A DNA stretch of 36,449 nucleotides. Source: Polyangium aurulentum (GTDB taxonomy: Bacteria; Myxococcota_A; Polyangia; Polyangiales; Polyangiaceae). Positions 24,488 through 32,907 of the stretch are shown here, in pieces (position 1 is the stretch's first letter; every line of letters begins with the position of its first letter). The translations under genes and the position numbers were made by a program. Below the pieces are notes generated by a model that saw nothing but the letters and a program-made list of their open reading frames with translations, did not search any database and was not told the origin of the DNA. Where the stretch lies: the NCBI GenBank assembly GCA_945875545.1, contig CAMCKZ010000026.1, positions 1-36,449 of the forward strand, read 5' to 3'.

Positions 24488-25278
24488 GACTTTTTCTCGG
24501 CGCTCAGTTCGCTGGCGAGCAGTTGATAGGCCACAGCCCCCTTCGATGAGGGGTCGTAGAGGGTCACGGGTTTGCCGTGGGATGGGGCTTCCGAGAGGCG
24601 AACATTGCGCGGAATTACCGCATCAAACACGAAAAAATGCTTGCGAACTTCTGCCGCTACTTGATGGGCCAGGTTGTTTCGCGCATCGAACATCGTGAGC
24701 ACGAGACCCTTCACACCGAGGGTCGGGTGGAGGCCCGCCCGCACCCGCTCAATCGTGGCCATCAGGTGCGTGAGCCCTTCGAGCGCGTAGTACTCACACT
24801 GCAAAGGAACGAGCACTTCGTCGGCGGCGACCAAGGCGTTGACCGTCAAGAGACCGAGCGATGGCGGGCAGTCCACAAGCACGTCGTCGAAGGGCATGTC
24901 TGTGAGGAGTACATCTATTGCCGCCCGCAGCCGGCTCGCGCGATCGGGTTCATCGACGAGTTCGATTTCCGCGGCCACGAGGTCTTGCGTCGCCGGTGCC
25001 AAGAAAAGTCCGTCGACCGGGCAGGGCAAAAGCACGTCGCGGAGCGCGGCTTCCCCAATCAATACGTTGTAAATACTAGAGCCCACAGTTCGCGTCGGAT
25101 GACCGAGCCCGCTTGAGGCATTTCCCTGGGGATCCATATCGATCAAGAGAACGCGTCGGCCCCGTTGCGCCAAGGCTGCGGCCACATTTACGGCGGTGGT
25201 CGTCTTGCCAACGCCGCCCTTTTGATTGACGACCGCTAGGCGATTGAACGGATTGGCGCTGCGCGTGCGATCAGTCAT
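24484..25278 (-). CDS. parA: Chromosome-partitioning ATPase ParA (Soj)
   Basis: ParA is a deviant-Walker ATPase that binds DNA non-specifically and pulls ParB-parS complexes. The sequence (264 residues from the ATG at 25278) has the deviant Walker A KGGVGKTT at 20-27, LLIDMDPQGNASSGL, DDVLVDCPPSLGLLTVNAL, and the Soj-like VLTMFDARNNLAHQV and IPRNVRLSEAPSHGKPV near the end. An upstream in-frame GTG at 25314 is less likely. It is followed by parB with a four-base overlap, as in most chromosomes. Because gidAB and oriC genes are not seen here, the distance to the origin is unknown. Confidence 0.97.
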   Translation of the reverse strand: MTDRTRSANPFNRLAVVNQKGGVGKTTTAVNVAAALAQRGRRVLLIDMDPQGNASSGLGHPTRTVGSSIYNVLIGEAALRDVLLPCPVDGLFLAPATQDLVAAEIELVDEPDRASRLRAAIDVLLTDMPFDDVLVDCPPSLGLLTVNALVAADEVLVPLQCEYYALEGLTHLMATIERVRAGLHPTLGVKGLVLTMFDARNNLAHQVAAEVRKHFFVFDAVIPRNVRLSEAPSHGKPVTLYDPSSKGAVAYQLLASELSAEKKS

Positions 25279-25531
25279 GAGCACCGTCCCATACCGATCA
25301 TACGCCGACCTCACAAGGCCGCCTCAGACTGGCTCGGCGCAACGCCCGCGCCGCCTTTCCTATCCGTCGGCGAAAAAAACGATCAAGCGCCGCGAATGAC
25401 CGGCCAATCGCATGCGCAAGAGAAAAACGACGCGGCTATTTTTTCCCTTGGCCCGGAGGCGTGTAGCGTCCTTCTTACGATGTAGGCAAACGTGACGAAC
25501 TGACGTCAATCTGCCTCCAAACGAAGGAATC

Positions 25532-25711
25532 ATGGCCGCACGAACAATGCCCTCCCTAACGGACAGTGATGATGACCGAAGCACGCGGATTCTCGCGGCT
25601 TTTTGGGGCGATGGCCCCGGCGAGGCGCACCTCGGCACGGTGTTGCCGATGCGGCCGCTGGCCCGTGCCGTTCGCCACGCAACGCCTGTTTTCGAGGAGT
25701 CGAGCCGATGA
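25532..25711 (+). CDS. Small protein of 59 residues, first gene of a two-gene unit
   Basis: An ORF from the ATG at 25532 (second ATG at 25547) encodes a 59-residue protein: MAARTMPSLTDSDDD, then RILAAFWGDGPGEAHLG, then an Arg/Ala-rich tail ending in FEESSR. Its TGA overlaps the ATG of the next small gene (ATGA), a typical coupling arrangement. AAGGAA lies just upstream, rather close. Third-position GC is high in its middle part. No similarity is recognised and no function is proposed. Confidence 0.6.
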   Translation: MAARTMPSLTDSDDDRSTRILAAFWGDGPGEAHLGTVLPMRPLARAVRHATPVFEESSR

Positions 25712-25869
25712 GTTTTCTGAAGAATTACCGCAGCATCGAAGAGTTTGAACGCGAAGAAATTCGCCCCAGTTTCCGGATCGGGTTTTCCCTCGACGACCTC
25801 GTGCAGGAGTCGATGATTGACGCCCGCGACATGCTCTTCGATGAGCTCTCCGACGACTTCGACGAGTAA
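25708..25869 (+). CDS. Small acidic protein of 53 residues
   Basis: It starts MSFLKNYRSIEEFEREE and ends in an acidic helix (MLFDELSDDFDE). A strong GAGGAG lies eight bases upstream of the ATG at 25708. A perfect intrinsic terminator follows 48 bases after the stop. It overlaps the preceding 59-residue gene by four bases. The sequence is compact, helical and charged, with no cysteine and no membrane segment. I do not recognise a family. The pairing of a basic-tailed and an acidic small protein resembles toxin-antitoxin or regulator pairs in layout only. Confidence 0.72.
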   Translation: MSFLKNYRSIEEFEREEIRPSFRIGFSLDDLVQESMIDARDMLFDELSDDFDE

Positions 25870-25917
25870 TTCGCCGCTCCACAAGACTTGCGTTCGCCGT
25901 CCTCCCCGGTGAACGCC

Positions 25918-25960
25918 GCGCCCGGATTCCACGCCTCGGAATCACGGGCGCAACTTTTTT
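25918..25960 (+). terminator. Intrinsic terminator of the small-protein unit
   Basis: GCGCCCG and GATTCC pair with GGAATC and CGGGCGC, separated by a single unpaired A on the right arm. A run of seven T follows (25954-25960). It is one of the strongest terminators in the window and lies between the two small genes and the thioesterase-like gene. Confidence 0.92.
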
Positions 25961-26021
25961 TGGACCACGAACGGCGCTTACCGACTGGTAGGCCGCATTG
26001 CGTCATGCTAGGGAATTCCCC

Positions 26022-26522
26022 ATGAATCTTGAGCAGAATCGCCTCTCTCGCAACGTCTCGCGCGTCAACCGCTTGCCTTCCGCGGTGGCCGTTTTCGCTC
26101 GTTCCCGAATGATGGGCAGCCTCGTCAAGTTCGTGGGAACGGCGGGCGTGCGTATTGAAGAGCTTACCGAAGAGCGCTGCGTCGCGACGTTGGCCAACGC
26201 GGCCAAGGTTCAGAACCACATCGGCGGTATTCACGCGGCCGCAATGGCGCTTTTGGCCGAGACCGCCACTGGTTTTGTCGTGGGCATGAACGTCCCCGAC
26301 GACCGCATTCCGGTCATCAAGCGAATGACTGTAAACTACATCAAACGCGCCAAGGGCGATCTGCGGGCGGAGGCCACGCTGTCATCGGAAGACCGCGAAC
26401 GCATGCGCACGGATGAAAAGGGAGAGGTTGCGGTGAACGTCGTCGTGACCGACGGTGCGAATGTGGAGCCAATACGCTGCGAAATGATCTGGGCCTGGAC
26501 GGGAAAGCGCCGCAGCCCTTGA
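26022..26522 (+). CDS. Hotdog-fold DUF4442 protein, probable thioesterase-like
   Basis: This 166-residue protein resembles the DUF4442 group of hotdog proteins, related to acyl-CoA thioesterases. It has the long helix HIGGIHAAAMALLAETATGFVVGM and the strands VIKRMTVNYIKRAKGDLRAEATL, and VAVNVVVTDGANVEPIRCEMIWAWTGKR. The family is thought to act on acyl thioesters; the substrate is not known. The ATG at 26022 has AGGGAA at good spacing. It is followed by tig after 34 bases and may share a transcript with it. A TGYA-N3-TRCA copy (26330) encodes TVNYI. Confidence 0.85.
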   Translation: MNLEQNRLSRNVSRVNRLPSAVAVFARSRMMGSLVKFVGTAGVRIEELTEERCVATLANAAKVQNHIGGIHAAAMALLAETATGFVVGMNVPDDRIPVIKRMTVNYIKRAKGDLRAEATLSSEDRERMRTDEKGEVAVNVVVTDGANVEPIRCEMIWAWTGKRRSP

Positions 26523-26556
26523 CGCCTGCCCAGTGGGCGCTAAGAGCGGCGGTCCT

Positions 26557-27843
26557 ATGCAAGTCTCGGTCACTCGTTTGTCCTCGGTTTCCCTCGAGCT
26601 CTCCATTCTACTTCCGGTCGAAGTTGTCTCGAAAAAGTACGACGAAGGTCTCGCCAAGGTCGCCAAAACGGCGCACCTAAAGGGCTTCCGCCCGGGTAAG
26701 GCCCCGCGGCACGTCGTCCAGCAAATGTTCGGTCCGCGCATCCTTTCAGACCTCGCCAACGAGCTCGTCAACGAGTCGCTACCGAAGGCGCTCGAGACCG
26801 AAAAACTCGCGCCGATCAACCAGCCGCAGGTTGCCATTGGCAGTCTCGGAAAGGCCGAGGCGTTTTCCTACAAGGCAACCTTCGAGGTGCAACCCACCAT
26901 CGAAACCATCCACTTCGAGGGGCTCGAGCTCACCCGCCCTTCGACGGACGTGACCGATCAAGACGTAGAGTCCGAGGTCGTTAAACTTCAGCGTTTTAGC
27001 GGCGATTTTAAGGATGTGACCCCAGCGCGCCCGGTCGTAAAAGGCGACGCTGTCACGGTCGATTTTACGCTCACCGTCGGCGGCGAGAACAAAGAAGACG
27101 CGGGCGGCCAGGGCGTTCGTCTCGAACTCGGCGACGGTTCGGTCCTTGCAGCACTTGAGACGGCAATCCTCGGCAAGACAGTGGGCGAGGCGGGCGAGGC
27201 TTCCATCACTTTTGGCAGCGACCATCCGCGCGAAGACTTTCGCGGCAAGGCGGCGGTTTTTGCGCTCACGATTCGCACGCATCTTGAACGCGTGCTGCCC
27301 GAGGTCGACGACGCCTTTGCCAAGAAGGCAACCGGCGAAGACACCGTCGACGCCATGAAGTCGATGATGCGCGCGCGCTTGCAAAAAGCCGCCAAAGAAC
27401 GCTCCGAGATGGCGCTCGCCAACCAAATCGTCGAACTCTTGAACGACAAAAACCCCATGGACCTGCCGAACTCCCTCGTGGAGCAACAGCAGCGAATCCT
27501 CGAGGGAGAATACGTTCAGCGACTTCGCCGCATGGGCGGTCGTCTCACCGAAGAGCAGGCCAGCCAGATTCAGCTTCAGCTTCGAAGTGAGGCCGAAAAG
27601 AAGGTTCGCGCCGGTCTCGTCATGGCCGAAATTGCGAAGCGAAACGAACTGCGAATCGAAGAGGCCGACATCGAAAAGGCCTACGAAGAACTCGCCGCCG
27701 AGTCCGGCAAGAACGTCGCGAAAGTCAAGGCCGAATACCGAGAGCCAGCGCGCCAGCAGTTTCTTCTCGGCATGGTTCTCGAAGACAAGGTGCTGACCTT
27801 CATCGAGTCAAAGGCCGTCTTTTCCGTCGCAGCTGCCGTCTAA
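26557..27843 (+). CDS. tig: Trigger factor, ribosome-associated chaperone and prolyl isomerase
   Basis: Trigger factor sits at the ribosomal exit tunnel and shields nascent chains. The 428-residue sequence has the ribosome-docking signature GFRPGKAP at 43-50, an FKBP-type domain at about 155-240 (VKGDAVTVDFTLTVGG, LGDGSVLAALETAILGKTVGEAGEASITF) and the helical C-terminal arms. The ATG at 26557 (MQVSVTRLSS) fits the family start better than the frame extension to 26533. It heads the classic tig-clpP-clpX-lon order. Confidence 0.97.
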   Translation: MQVSVTRLSSVSLELSILLPVEVVSKKYDEGLAKVAKTAHLKGFRPGKAPRHVVQQMFGPRILSDLANELVNESLPKALETEKLAPINQPQVAIGSLGKAEAFSYKATFEVQPTIETIHFEGLELTRPSTDVTDQDVESEVVKLQRFSGDFKDVTPARPVVKGDAVTVDFTLTVGGENKEDAGGQGVRLELGDGSVLAALETAILGKTVGEAGEASITFGSDHPREDFRGKAAVFALTIRTHLERVLPEVDDAFAKKATGEDTVDAMKSMMRARLQKAAKERSEMALANQIVELLNDKNPMDLPNSLVEQQQRILEGEYVQRLRRMGGRLTEEQASQIQLQLRSEAEKKVRAGLVMAEIAKRNELRIEEADIEKAYEELAAESGKNVAKVKAEYREPARQQFLLGMVLEDKVLTFIESKAVFSVAAAV

Positions 27844-27866
27844 CGCGAGCGCTGCAGAACCACGAG

Positions 27867-27926
27867 GGCACGCAAGCTTAAATGTGCGTGCCTACGCTTT
27901 CTCGCGCCGATCCAGGTGCGGCGCGA
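27867..27926 (+). terminator. Two hairpins after tig
   Basis: A perfect stem GGCACGCA/TGCGTGCC (27867-27892, ten-base loop) is followed by TCGCGCC/GGCGCGA (27902-27926). Neither has a true T-run downstream (TACGCTTTCT after the first). They may weaken or process the transcript between tig and clpP. A GC palindrome (28005-28018) lies nearer clpP. Confidence 0.5.
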
Positions 27927-28050
27927 AAAAGCAAGCAGGCCAAACGCCGCGACGAGCGGATGTTCCGGTAATCGACCGGGTCCGCCTGCCGTTCTCTTGG
28001 AGACGCGCGCCGGCGCGCATATAGATTCCGGTTAGAAAGCGAGTTGCCGC

Positions 28051-28713
28051 ATGTTCACGAAAAGGCCCGAGAATAGAGTCCAAGCTATCGAGACCATCGA
28101 GCGCGCCAAAGATTTCATCCCGTATCCGAGCGTCGTGGAGTCCACGCATCGCGGCGAGCGCACATGGGATATTTTCAGCCGGCTGCTAAAAGATCGCATC
28201 GTCTTTCTCGGCACCGAGGTCAACGACGACGTCGCCAACATCATCATCGCGCAGTTCTTGTTCCTGGAGTCCGAAGACCCAGACAAGGAAATCATGCTCT
28301 ACATCAACAGCCCTGGCGGCGTGGTGACGAGCGGTCTCGCGATCTACGACACCATGAATTACGTGCGTTGCCCCGTCTCCACGACGTGCCTCGGCATGGC
28401 CGCGAGCATGGCGGCCGTTCTGCTCGCCGCGGGCCAAAAGGGTCGCCGCGTGGCCCTGCCGAACTCGCGCATCATGATTCACCAGCCCATGGGCGGCGCT
28501 CGCGGGCAGGCAACCGACATCGAGATTCAGGCGCGAGAAATTCGCCGCCTCAAAGACGTGCTTATCGGCATTCTCTACGAGGCGTCGGGCCGCACCCGCG
28601 AGCAGGTCGAAAAAGACATCGACCGCGACAACTACATGGGCGCGCCGCAAGCGAAAGAATACGGCCTAATCGACGAAGTTCTCTCGCCAAAAAAGCGACC
28701 TGTTGAGCGCTGA
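28051..28713 (+). CDS. clpP: ATP-dependent Clp protease proteolytic subunit
   Basis: ClpP is the barrel-shaped serine protease partnered by ClpX, encoded next. The 220-residue sequence has the triad: Ser119 in GMAASMAA, His144 in HQPMGG and Asp193 in DRDNYM. About 24 residues precede the point where mature ClpP usually begins ([19 protein letters not shown]), a propeptide-like extension longer than in E. coli. The ATG at 28051 is used; no strong ribosome site is seen. clpX begins 164 bases later, past a strong hairpin. Confidence 0.98.
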   Translation: MFTKRPENRVQAIETIERAKDFIPYPSVVESTHRGERTWDIFSRLLKDRIVFLGTEVNDDVANIIIAQFLFLESEDPDKEIMLYINSPGGVVTSGLAIYDTMNYVRCPVSTTCLGMAASMAAVLLAAGQKGRRVALPNSRIMIHQPMGGARGQATDIEIQAREIRRLKDVLIGILYEASGRTREQVEKDIDRDNYMGAPQAKEYGLIDEVLSPKKRPVER

Positions 28714-28758
28714 AAACCTGCGCAAATGCTGCATTTTGCGCCAGATTTAGGTTGAATT

Positions 28759-28802
28759 TTGTCGTCGGAGGGCCGCCAGTTGCTGTCTGGCTCCGACGAC
28801 AA
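28759..28802. promoter_or_regulatory. Strong hairpin between clpP and clpX
   Basis: TTGTCGTCGGAG (28759-28770) pairs perfectly with CTCCGACGACAA (28791-28802). The 20-base loop contains a nested CCAG/CTGG. No T-run follows, so it is not a clear terminator; transcript processing or differential clpP/clpX expression is possible. Confidence 0.7.
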
Positions 28803-28877
28803 GCGTGAATAGTCTTGCGAACGTGCTACCCCGTTTATTCTCGGGGATTTTCCCTTCTAAGCCTTCCCAGGTGACCT

Positions 28878-30131
28878 GTGGACCGACGTCGTGACGAATC
28901 GATGGGCAATCTCAGTTGTTCTTTCTGCGGTAAATCGCAGAAAGAGGTCAAGAAGCTCATTGCCGGGCCCACTGTTTACATCTGCGACGAGTGCATTGGC
29001 CTGTGCAACGACATCATCGCCGAAGAGGTGGAAAAAGAGGCACCGGCGGGCGGGCACCAGCCGATTCCGAAGCCCGCGGATATCAAGAGTGTCCTTGACG
29101 AGTACGTAATTGGGCAAGACCAAGCGAAAAAGAACCTCGCTGTTGCAGTCTACAACCATTACAAACGCATCGACGCGAAGGCTCAAAAAGACGAAATTGA
29201 GCTTCAAAAGAGCAACATTCTTTTGATCGGCCCCACGGGCAGCGGCAAGACTCTCCTCGCGCAGACCCTCGCGCGCATTCTCAAAGTGCCCTTCGCCATC
29301 GCCGATGCCACGACCCTCACCGAGGCCGGCTACGTGGGCGAAGACGTGGAAAACATCATCGTTCAGCTGCTCCAGAACGCCGACCACGACATCGAGCGAG
29401 CCCAGCGCGGCATTGTCTACATCGATGAAATCGATAAGATTTCTCGCAAGAGCGACAACCCGTCCATCACCCGCGACGTGTCCGGCGAGGGCGTTCAGCA
29501 AGCGCTTCTAAAAATCATCGAGGGCACCATCGCGAACGTGCCGCCAAAAGGCGGGCGCAAGCATCCGCAACAAGAGTTTCTACAGGTTGATACCTCGAAC
29601 ATTCTCTTCATTTGCGGCGGCGCATTTGTGGGCCTCGATCAAATCGTTCAACGACGAATCGGCCAGCAATCGCTGGGGTTCGGCGCAGATGTCAAGAGCA
29701 AGCGCGACTACAAACTCGGCGAACTCTTCGCGCAATTGCAGCCCGAAGACCTGCTCAAGTTTGGCCTCATTCCAGAGTTCATCGGCCGTCTTCCCGTGCT
29801 CGCCACCCTGCACGAGCTCGACGAAGAAGCCCTCATCGACATCCTCACGCGTCCAAAAAACGCCATCGCCAAACAGTACGTCAAGCTCCTCGACATGGAC
29901 GGCGTCAAACTCAAGTTCACCAAGGGCGCGCTCCAAGCGGTGGCACGCCAGTCTCTCGAGCGAAAAGCCGGGGCTCGCGGCCTTCGAGCCATCTTGGAAT
30001 CCGCGATGCTCGATGTCATGTACGACATCCCCTCGCGGGTCGGCGTCAAAGAGATTCTCGTGAGCGAAGAGACCATCCTCAAGAAGGAGCCGCCTCTTGT
30101 CGTGTACCAAAAAGAGGCCGAGGCAGGCTGA
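28878..30131 (+). CDS. clpX: ATP-dependent unfoldase ClpX
   Basis: ClpX is the AAA+ unfoldase that feeds substrates to ClpP. The 417-residue sequence has the N-terminal zinc-binding domain (C14, C17, C36, C39), Walker A GPTGSGKT (118-125), the pore loop GYVGED (151-156), Walker B VYIDEID (180-186), the RKH motif ([10 protein letters not shown]) and an LGF ClpP-docking loop ([12 protein letters not shown]). The GTG at 28878 gives a start ([20 protein letters not shown]) like that of E. coli ClpX, with AGGTGA upstream; ATG at 28902 is the alternative. A TGYA-N3-TRCA copy lies at 29144. Confidence 0.97.
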   Translation: MDRRRDESMGNLSCSFCGKSQKEVKKLIAGPTVYICDECIGLCNDIIAEEVEKEAPAGGHQPIPKPADIKSVLDEYVIGQDQAKKNLAVAVYNHYKRIDAKAQKDEIELQKSNILLIGPTGSGKTLLAQTLARILKVPFAIADATTLTEAGYVGEDVENIIVQLLQNADHDIERAQRGIVYIDEIDKISRKSDNPSITRDVSGEGVQQALLKIIEGTIANVPPKGGRKHPQQEFLQVDTSNILFICGGAFVGLDQIVQRRIGQQSLGFGADVKSKRDYKLGELFAQLQPEDLLKFGLIPEFIGRLPVLATLHELDEEALIDILTRPKNAIAKQYVKLLDMDGVKLKFTKGALQAVARQSLERKAGARGLRAILESAMLDVMYDIPSRVGVKEILVSEETILKKEPPLVVYQKEAEAG

Positions 30132-30146
30132 GCACCCGAGCTCGCG

Positions 30147-30190
30147 GGCTCCACCTGGCTTCATTTGGCTCCACTTGGCTCAAACTGGCG
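30147..30190. repeat. Ten-base direct repeats between clpX and lon
   Basis: GGCTCCACCT, GGCTTCATTT, GGCTCCACTT, GGCTCAAACT and a partial GGCGCCCTGC follow each other with an exact 10-base period. This is close to one helical turn, so all copies face the same side of the DNA. The repeats sit 15 bases past the clpX stop. Confidence 0.75.
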
Positions 30191-30196
30191 CCCTGC

Positions 30197-30213
30197 AGCA
30201 TACGGTGTATGCT
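30197..30213. promoter_or_regulatory. 17-base palindrome upstream of lon
   Basis: AGCATAC-ggt-GTATGCT is a perfect 7+3+7 inverted repeat, followed by the AT-rich TTATAGTTTGTTAACACATAG. It could be an operator or part of the lon promoter. No regulator is assigned. Confidence 0.6.
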
Positions 30214-30276
30214 TATAGTTTGTTAACACATAGCCTCAGTATTTCGGTGGAGTGAGGTGTTGTGCAGCTAGCGAAA

Positions 30277-30309
30277 AACCCCGCGTGTCCTCTGGGCATT
30301 CGCGGGGTT
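30277..30309. terminator. Hairpin in the clpX-lon gap
   Basis: AACCCCGCG and CGCGGGGTT form a perfect nine-pair stem with a 15-base loop. On the plus strand TCTCTTC follows; on the minus strand a five-T run follows. It can end clpX transcription or act as an attenuator in the lon leader, as lon starts 45 bases later. Confidence 0.6.
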
Positions 30310-30353
30310 CTCTTCACCGCTTCTTGGCGGCTTCATGGGTAACGGGTACGACA

Positions 30354-32879
30354 ATGGGCACCTTTTTTAAGAACGACACCGACTCCAAGCCGGCACCCTC
30401 CACGAAGAAACGCGTGGTTCCGCTACTGCCTCTTCGCGACATCATTTTGTTTCCCCATATGGTCAGCCAGCTCTTTGTTGGCCGCGAACGCAGCATCAAC
30501 GCCCTTGATGCGGCCATGGGTCGAGACCGCGAAATCTTTCTCGCGGCGCAGAAAAATGCGCGAACAAACGAGCCCGAGCCCGACGACATCTACGCGTATG
30601 GAACCCTCGGCACCGTGATGCAAATGGTGCGTCTTCCAGACGGCACGGTGAAAGTCTTGGTCGAGGGTCGCAAGCGCGCCCGCCTCACGCGTTTTGTGCA
30701 AACCGACGACCATTTCGTTGTCGAAGTCGAGGAGACCGAGGAGACCGGAAAAGACGGCCTTGAGGTCGAAGCCCTGGTACGCAGCGTTCTCGGCGCGTTT
30801 GAAAACTACGTGAAACTCAACAAAAAGGTTGAGCCCGAGGTTCTCGTGGGCGTGCAGGCCACCGAAGATCCGTCCCAGGTCGCCGACGCCGTGATCCGTC
30901 ACCTCGCCACGGTAAAGGTCACCGATCGCCAAGATCTTTTGGAGACCGAAGACGTGCGCAAGCGCCTCGAACGGCTCCATGAAATCCTCCAGGCTGAAAT
31001 TGAGATCATGCAGGTGGAGCGCAAGATCCGCACCCGCGTGAAGAAGCAGATGGAGAAGACGCAGAAAGAGTATTACCTAAACGAGCAGATGGCTGCGATC
31101 CAGCGCGAGCTCGGTGGTGATCGCGACGATGCGCGAAGCGAGTTTCAGGAGATCGAAGAGGCGCTGAAGGCCAAGGCTCTCTCGAAAGAGGCGCGCGACA
31201 AGGTGAAAAAAGAGCTGAAAAAGCTCAAACTAATGCATCCTACGAGTGCCGAGGCCACAGTCGTACGCGGCTACCTCGACTGGGTCGTGCAGCTGCCTTG
31301 GGGCGAAAAAACCGAAGAGACGATCGACCTGAGCAAGGCCGAAGCCATCCTCGAGGAGGAGCACTACGGCCTCAAGAAAATCAAGGAACGCATCATCGAG
31401 CACCTCGCTGTGCAGGCGCTCACCAAGACCCTAAAGGGCCCGGTGCTTTGCTTTGTGGGTCCGCCGGGCGTGGGAAAAACCTCGCTCGCCCGCAGTATCG
31501 CCCGCGCCACCGATCGCAAATTTGTACGCCTAGCCCTCGGCGGCGTGCGCGACGAGGCCGAAATTCGAGGTCACCGGCGCACGTACATTGGCGCGATGCC
31601 AGGCAAGATCATCCAGTCGATAAAACGTGCTGGAACACAGAACCCGCTGATTCTTCTTGACGAGATCGACAAAATGAGTGTCGATTTTCGCGGCGATCCG
31701 GCCTCGGCGCTGCTGGAAGTTCTCGATCCGGAGCAAAACCACGCGTTCAGCGATCACTACCTCGATCTCGACTACGACCTCAGCGACGTGATGTTCATCA
31801 CGACAGCCAACACGCTGTCGGGCATTCCCCTGCCCCTCCAAGACCGCATGGAGATCATTCAGCTCTCGAGCTACACCGAGTTCGAGAAGCTCAACATCGC
31901 GTTCAAATACCTCATCGGACGCCACAAAGTCGATTGCGGGCTCGCGGAAATTCCCGTGGAACTCACGGAGGGCGCGGTTCGCACCATCATCCATCACTAC
32001 ACGCGCGAGGCCGGGGTTCGTAACCTCGACCGCGAGATCGCCAGCGTGTTTCGCAAGGTCGCGCGCAAGGTCGTCGCAGACACTGACAAGACAACGTCTT
32101 ACCTTATCGGTGCCAAGGAAATCCCCGATTTTCTTGGGGTACCAAAATACACGTCGAACAAGACCGAAGAGCGCGACGAAGTAGGCTTGACGAATGGTCT
32201 ATCGGTGACGAGCGGCGGCGGCGGCGAGCTTCTCGCGTGCGAAGTTTCGGTGGTTCAAGGCACAGGAAAACTCTCGATCACGGGGCTCCTCGAAAAGGGC
32301 ATGGAAGAAAGCGCGCACGCGGCGTTGAGCTACGTGCGTTCGCGGGCGCGGGCATTGGGCCTCGAGCCCGACTTCCACGCCAAGGTCGACGTCCACGTGC
32401 ACTTTCCCGAGTTCATTCGCAAAGATGGCCCGTCGGCGGGCGTCACCATGGCGACGAGCCTCGCAAGTGCCCTCATGCGCATTCCCGTGCGCCGCGACCT
32501 CGCCATGACCGGCGAAATCACGCTGCGCGGACGCGTGCTTGAAATCGGCGGCCTCAAAGAAAAACTGTTGGCCGCGCACCGGGCGGGAATTCGCACGGTT
32601 CTCGTGCCGCGCGACAACCGAAAAGATTTGCGAGAGGTGCCGCGCCGCGTTCTCAAAGCGATGCGCATTGTTCTCGTTTCACACGTCGACGATGTGCTTC
32701 GCGAGGCTCTCGCCGCCGAAGACGCCGCGGTTCGTTTTCCTCAAACGCGTCCCCTCGTCGAATACCGTTTCGGCGAGGTCATCATGACGGAACCGCCTAT
32801 TCACGCGGCCGCCGAGGTCACGGAACCGGCCATTCACGCCGCCGTTGAAGTCGTGCCGCAACCCGCTCAGGTTCATTAG
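30354..32879 (+). CDS. lon: ATP-dependent protease Lon
   Basis: Lon is a homo-hexameric AAA+ serine protease that degrades misfolded and regulatory proteins. The 841-residue sequence has the N-terminal LonB/PUA-like domain ([17 protein letters not shown]), Walker A GPPGVGKT (369-376), Walker [11 protein letters not shown], and the catalytic dyad Ser694 (KDGPSAGV) and Lys735 ([14 protein letters not shown]). The ATG at 30354 is chosen; the open frame upstream to 30252 contains the hairpin and is probably untranslated. The last ~30 residues are unusual: two imperfect copies of TEPxIHAAxEV followed by VPQPAQVH, absent from typical Lon. Myxobacteria often have two Lon genes (lonV, lonD); which this is cannot be told here. 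Confidence 0.97.
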   Translation: MGTFFKNDTDSKPAPSTKKRVVPLLPLRDIILFPHMVSQLFVGRERSINALDAAMGRDREIFLAAQKNARTNEPEPDDIYAYGTLGTVMQMVRLPDGTVKVLVEGRKRARLTRFVQTDDHFVVEVEETEETGKDGLEVEALVRSVLGAFENYVKLNKKVEPEVLVGVQATEDPSQVADAVIRHLATVKVTDRQDLLETEDVRKRLERLHEILQAEIEIMQVERKIRTRVKKQMEKTQKEYYLNEQMAAIQRELGGDRDDARSEFQEIEEALKAKALSKEARDKVKKELKKLKLMHPTSAEATVVRGYLDWVVQLPWGEKTEETIDLSKAEAILEEEHYGLKKIKERIIEHLAVQALTKTLKGPVLCFVGPPGVGKTSLARSIARATDRKFVRLALGGVRDEAEIRGHRRTYIGAMPGKIIQSIKRAGTQNPLILLDEIDKMSVDFRGDPASALLEVLDPEQNHAFSDHYLDLDYDLSDVMFITTANTLSGIPLPLQDRMEIIQLSSYTEFEKLNIAFKYLIGRHKVDCGLAEIPVELTEGAVRTIIHHYTREAGVRNLDREIASVFRKVARKVVADTDKTTSYLIGAKEIPDFLGVPKYTSNKTEERDEVGLTNGLSVTSGGGGELLACEVSVVQGTGKLSITGLLEKGMEESAHAALSYVRSRARALGLEPDFHAKVDVHVHFPEFIRKDGPSAGVTMATSLASALMRIPVRRDLAMTGEITLRGRVLEIGGLKEKLLAAHRAGIRTVLVPRDNRKDLREVPRRVLKAMRIVLVSHVDDVLREALAAEDAAVRFPQTRPLVEYRFGEVIMTEPPIHAAAEVTEPAIHAAVEVVPQPAQVH

Positions 32880-32907
32880 AGCAGCGTTCGTTCAGCGTGA
32901 AAGCGAC

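Noticed and set aside
25360-26234. Minus-strand ORFs between parA and tig
   Set aside because: They cross the terminator and both small genes and lack family features; the plus-strand small genes have better signals.
28005-28018. GCGCGCCGGCGCGC palindrome upstream of clpP
   Set aside because: Such GC palindromes arise easily in this composition; no flanking T-run or second copy was seen.
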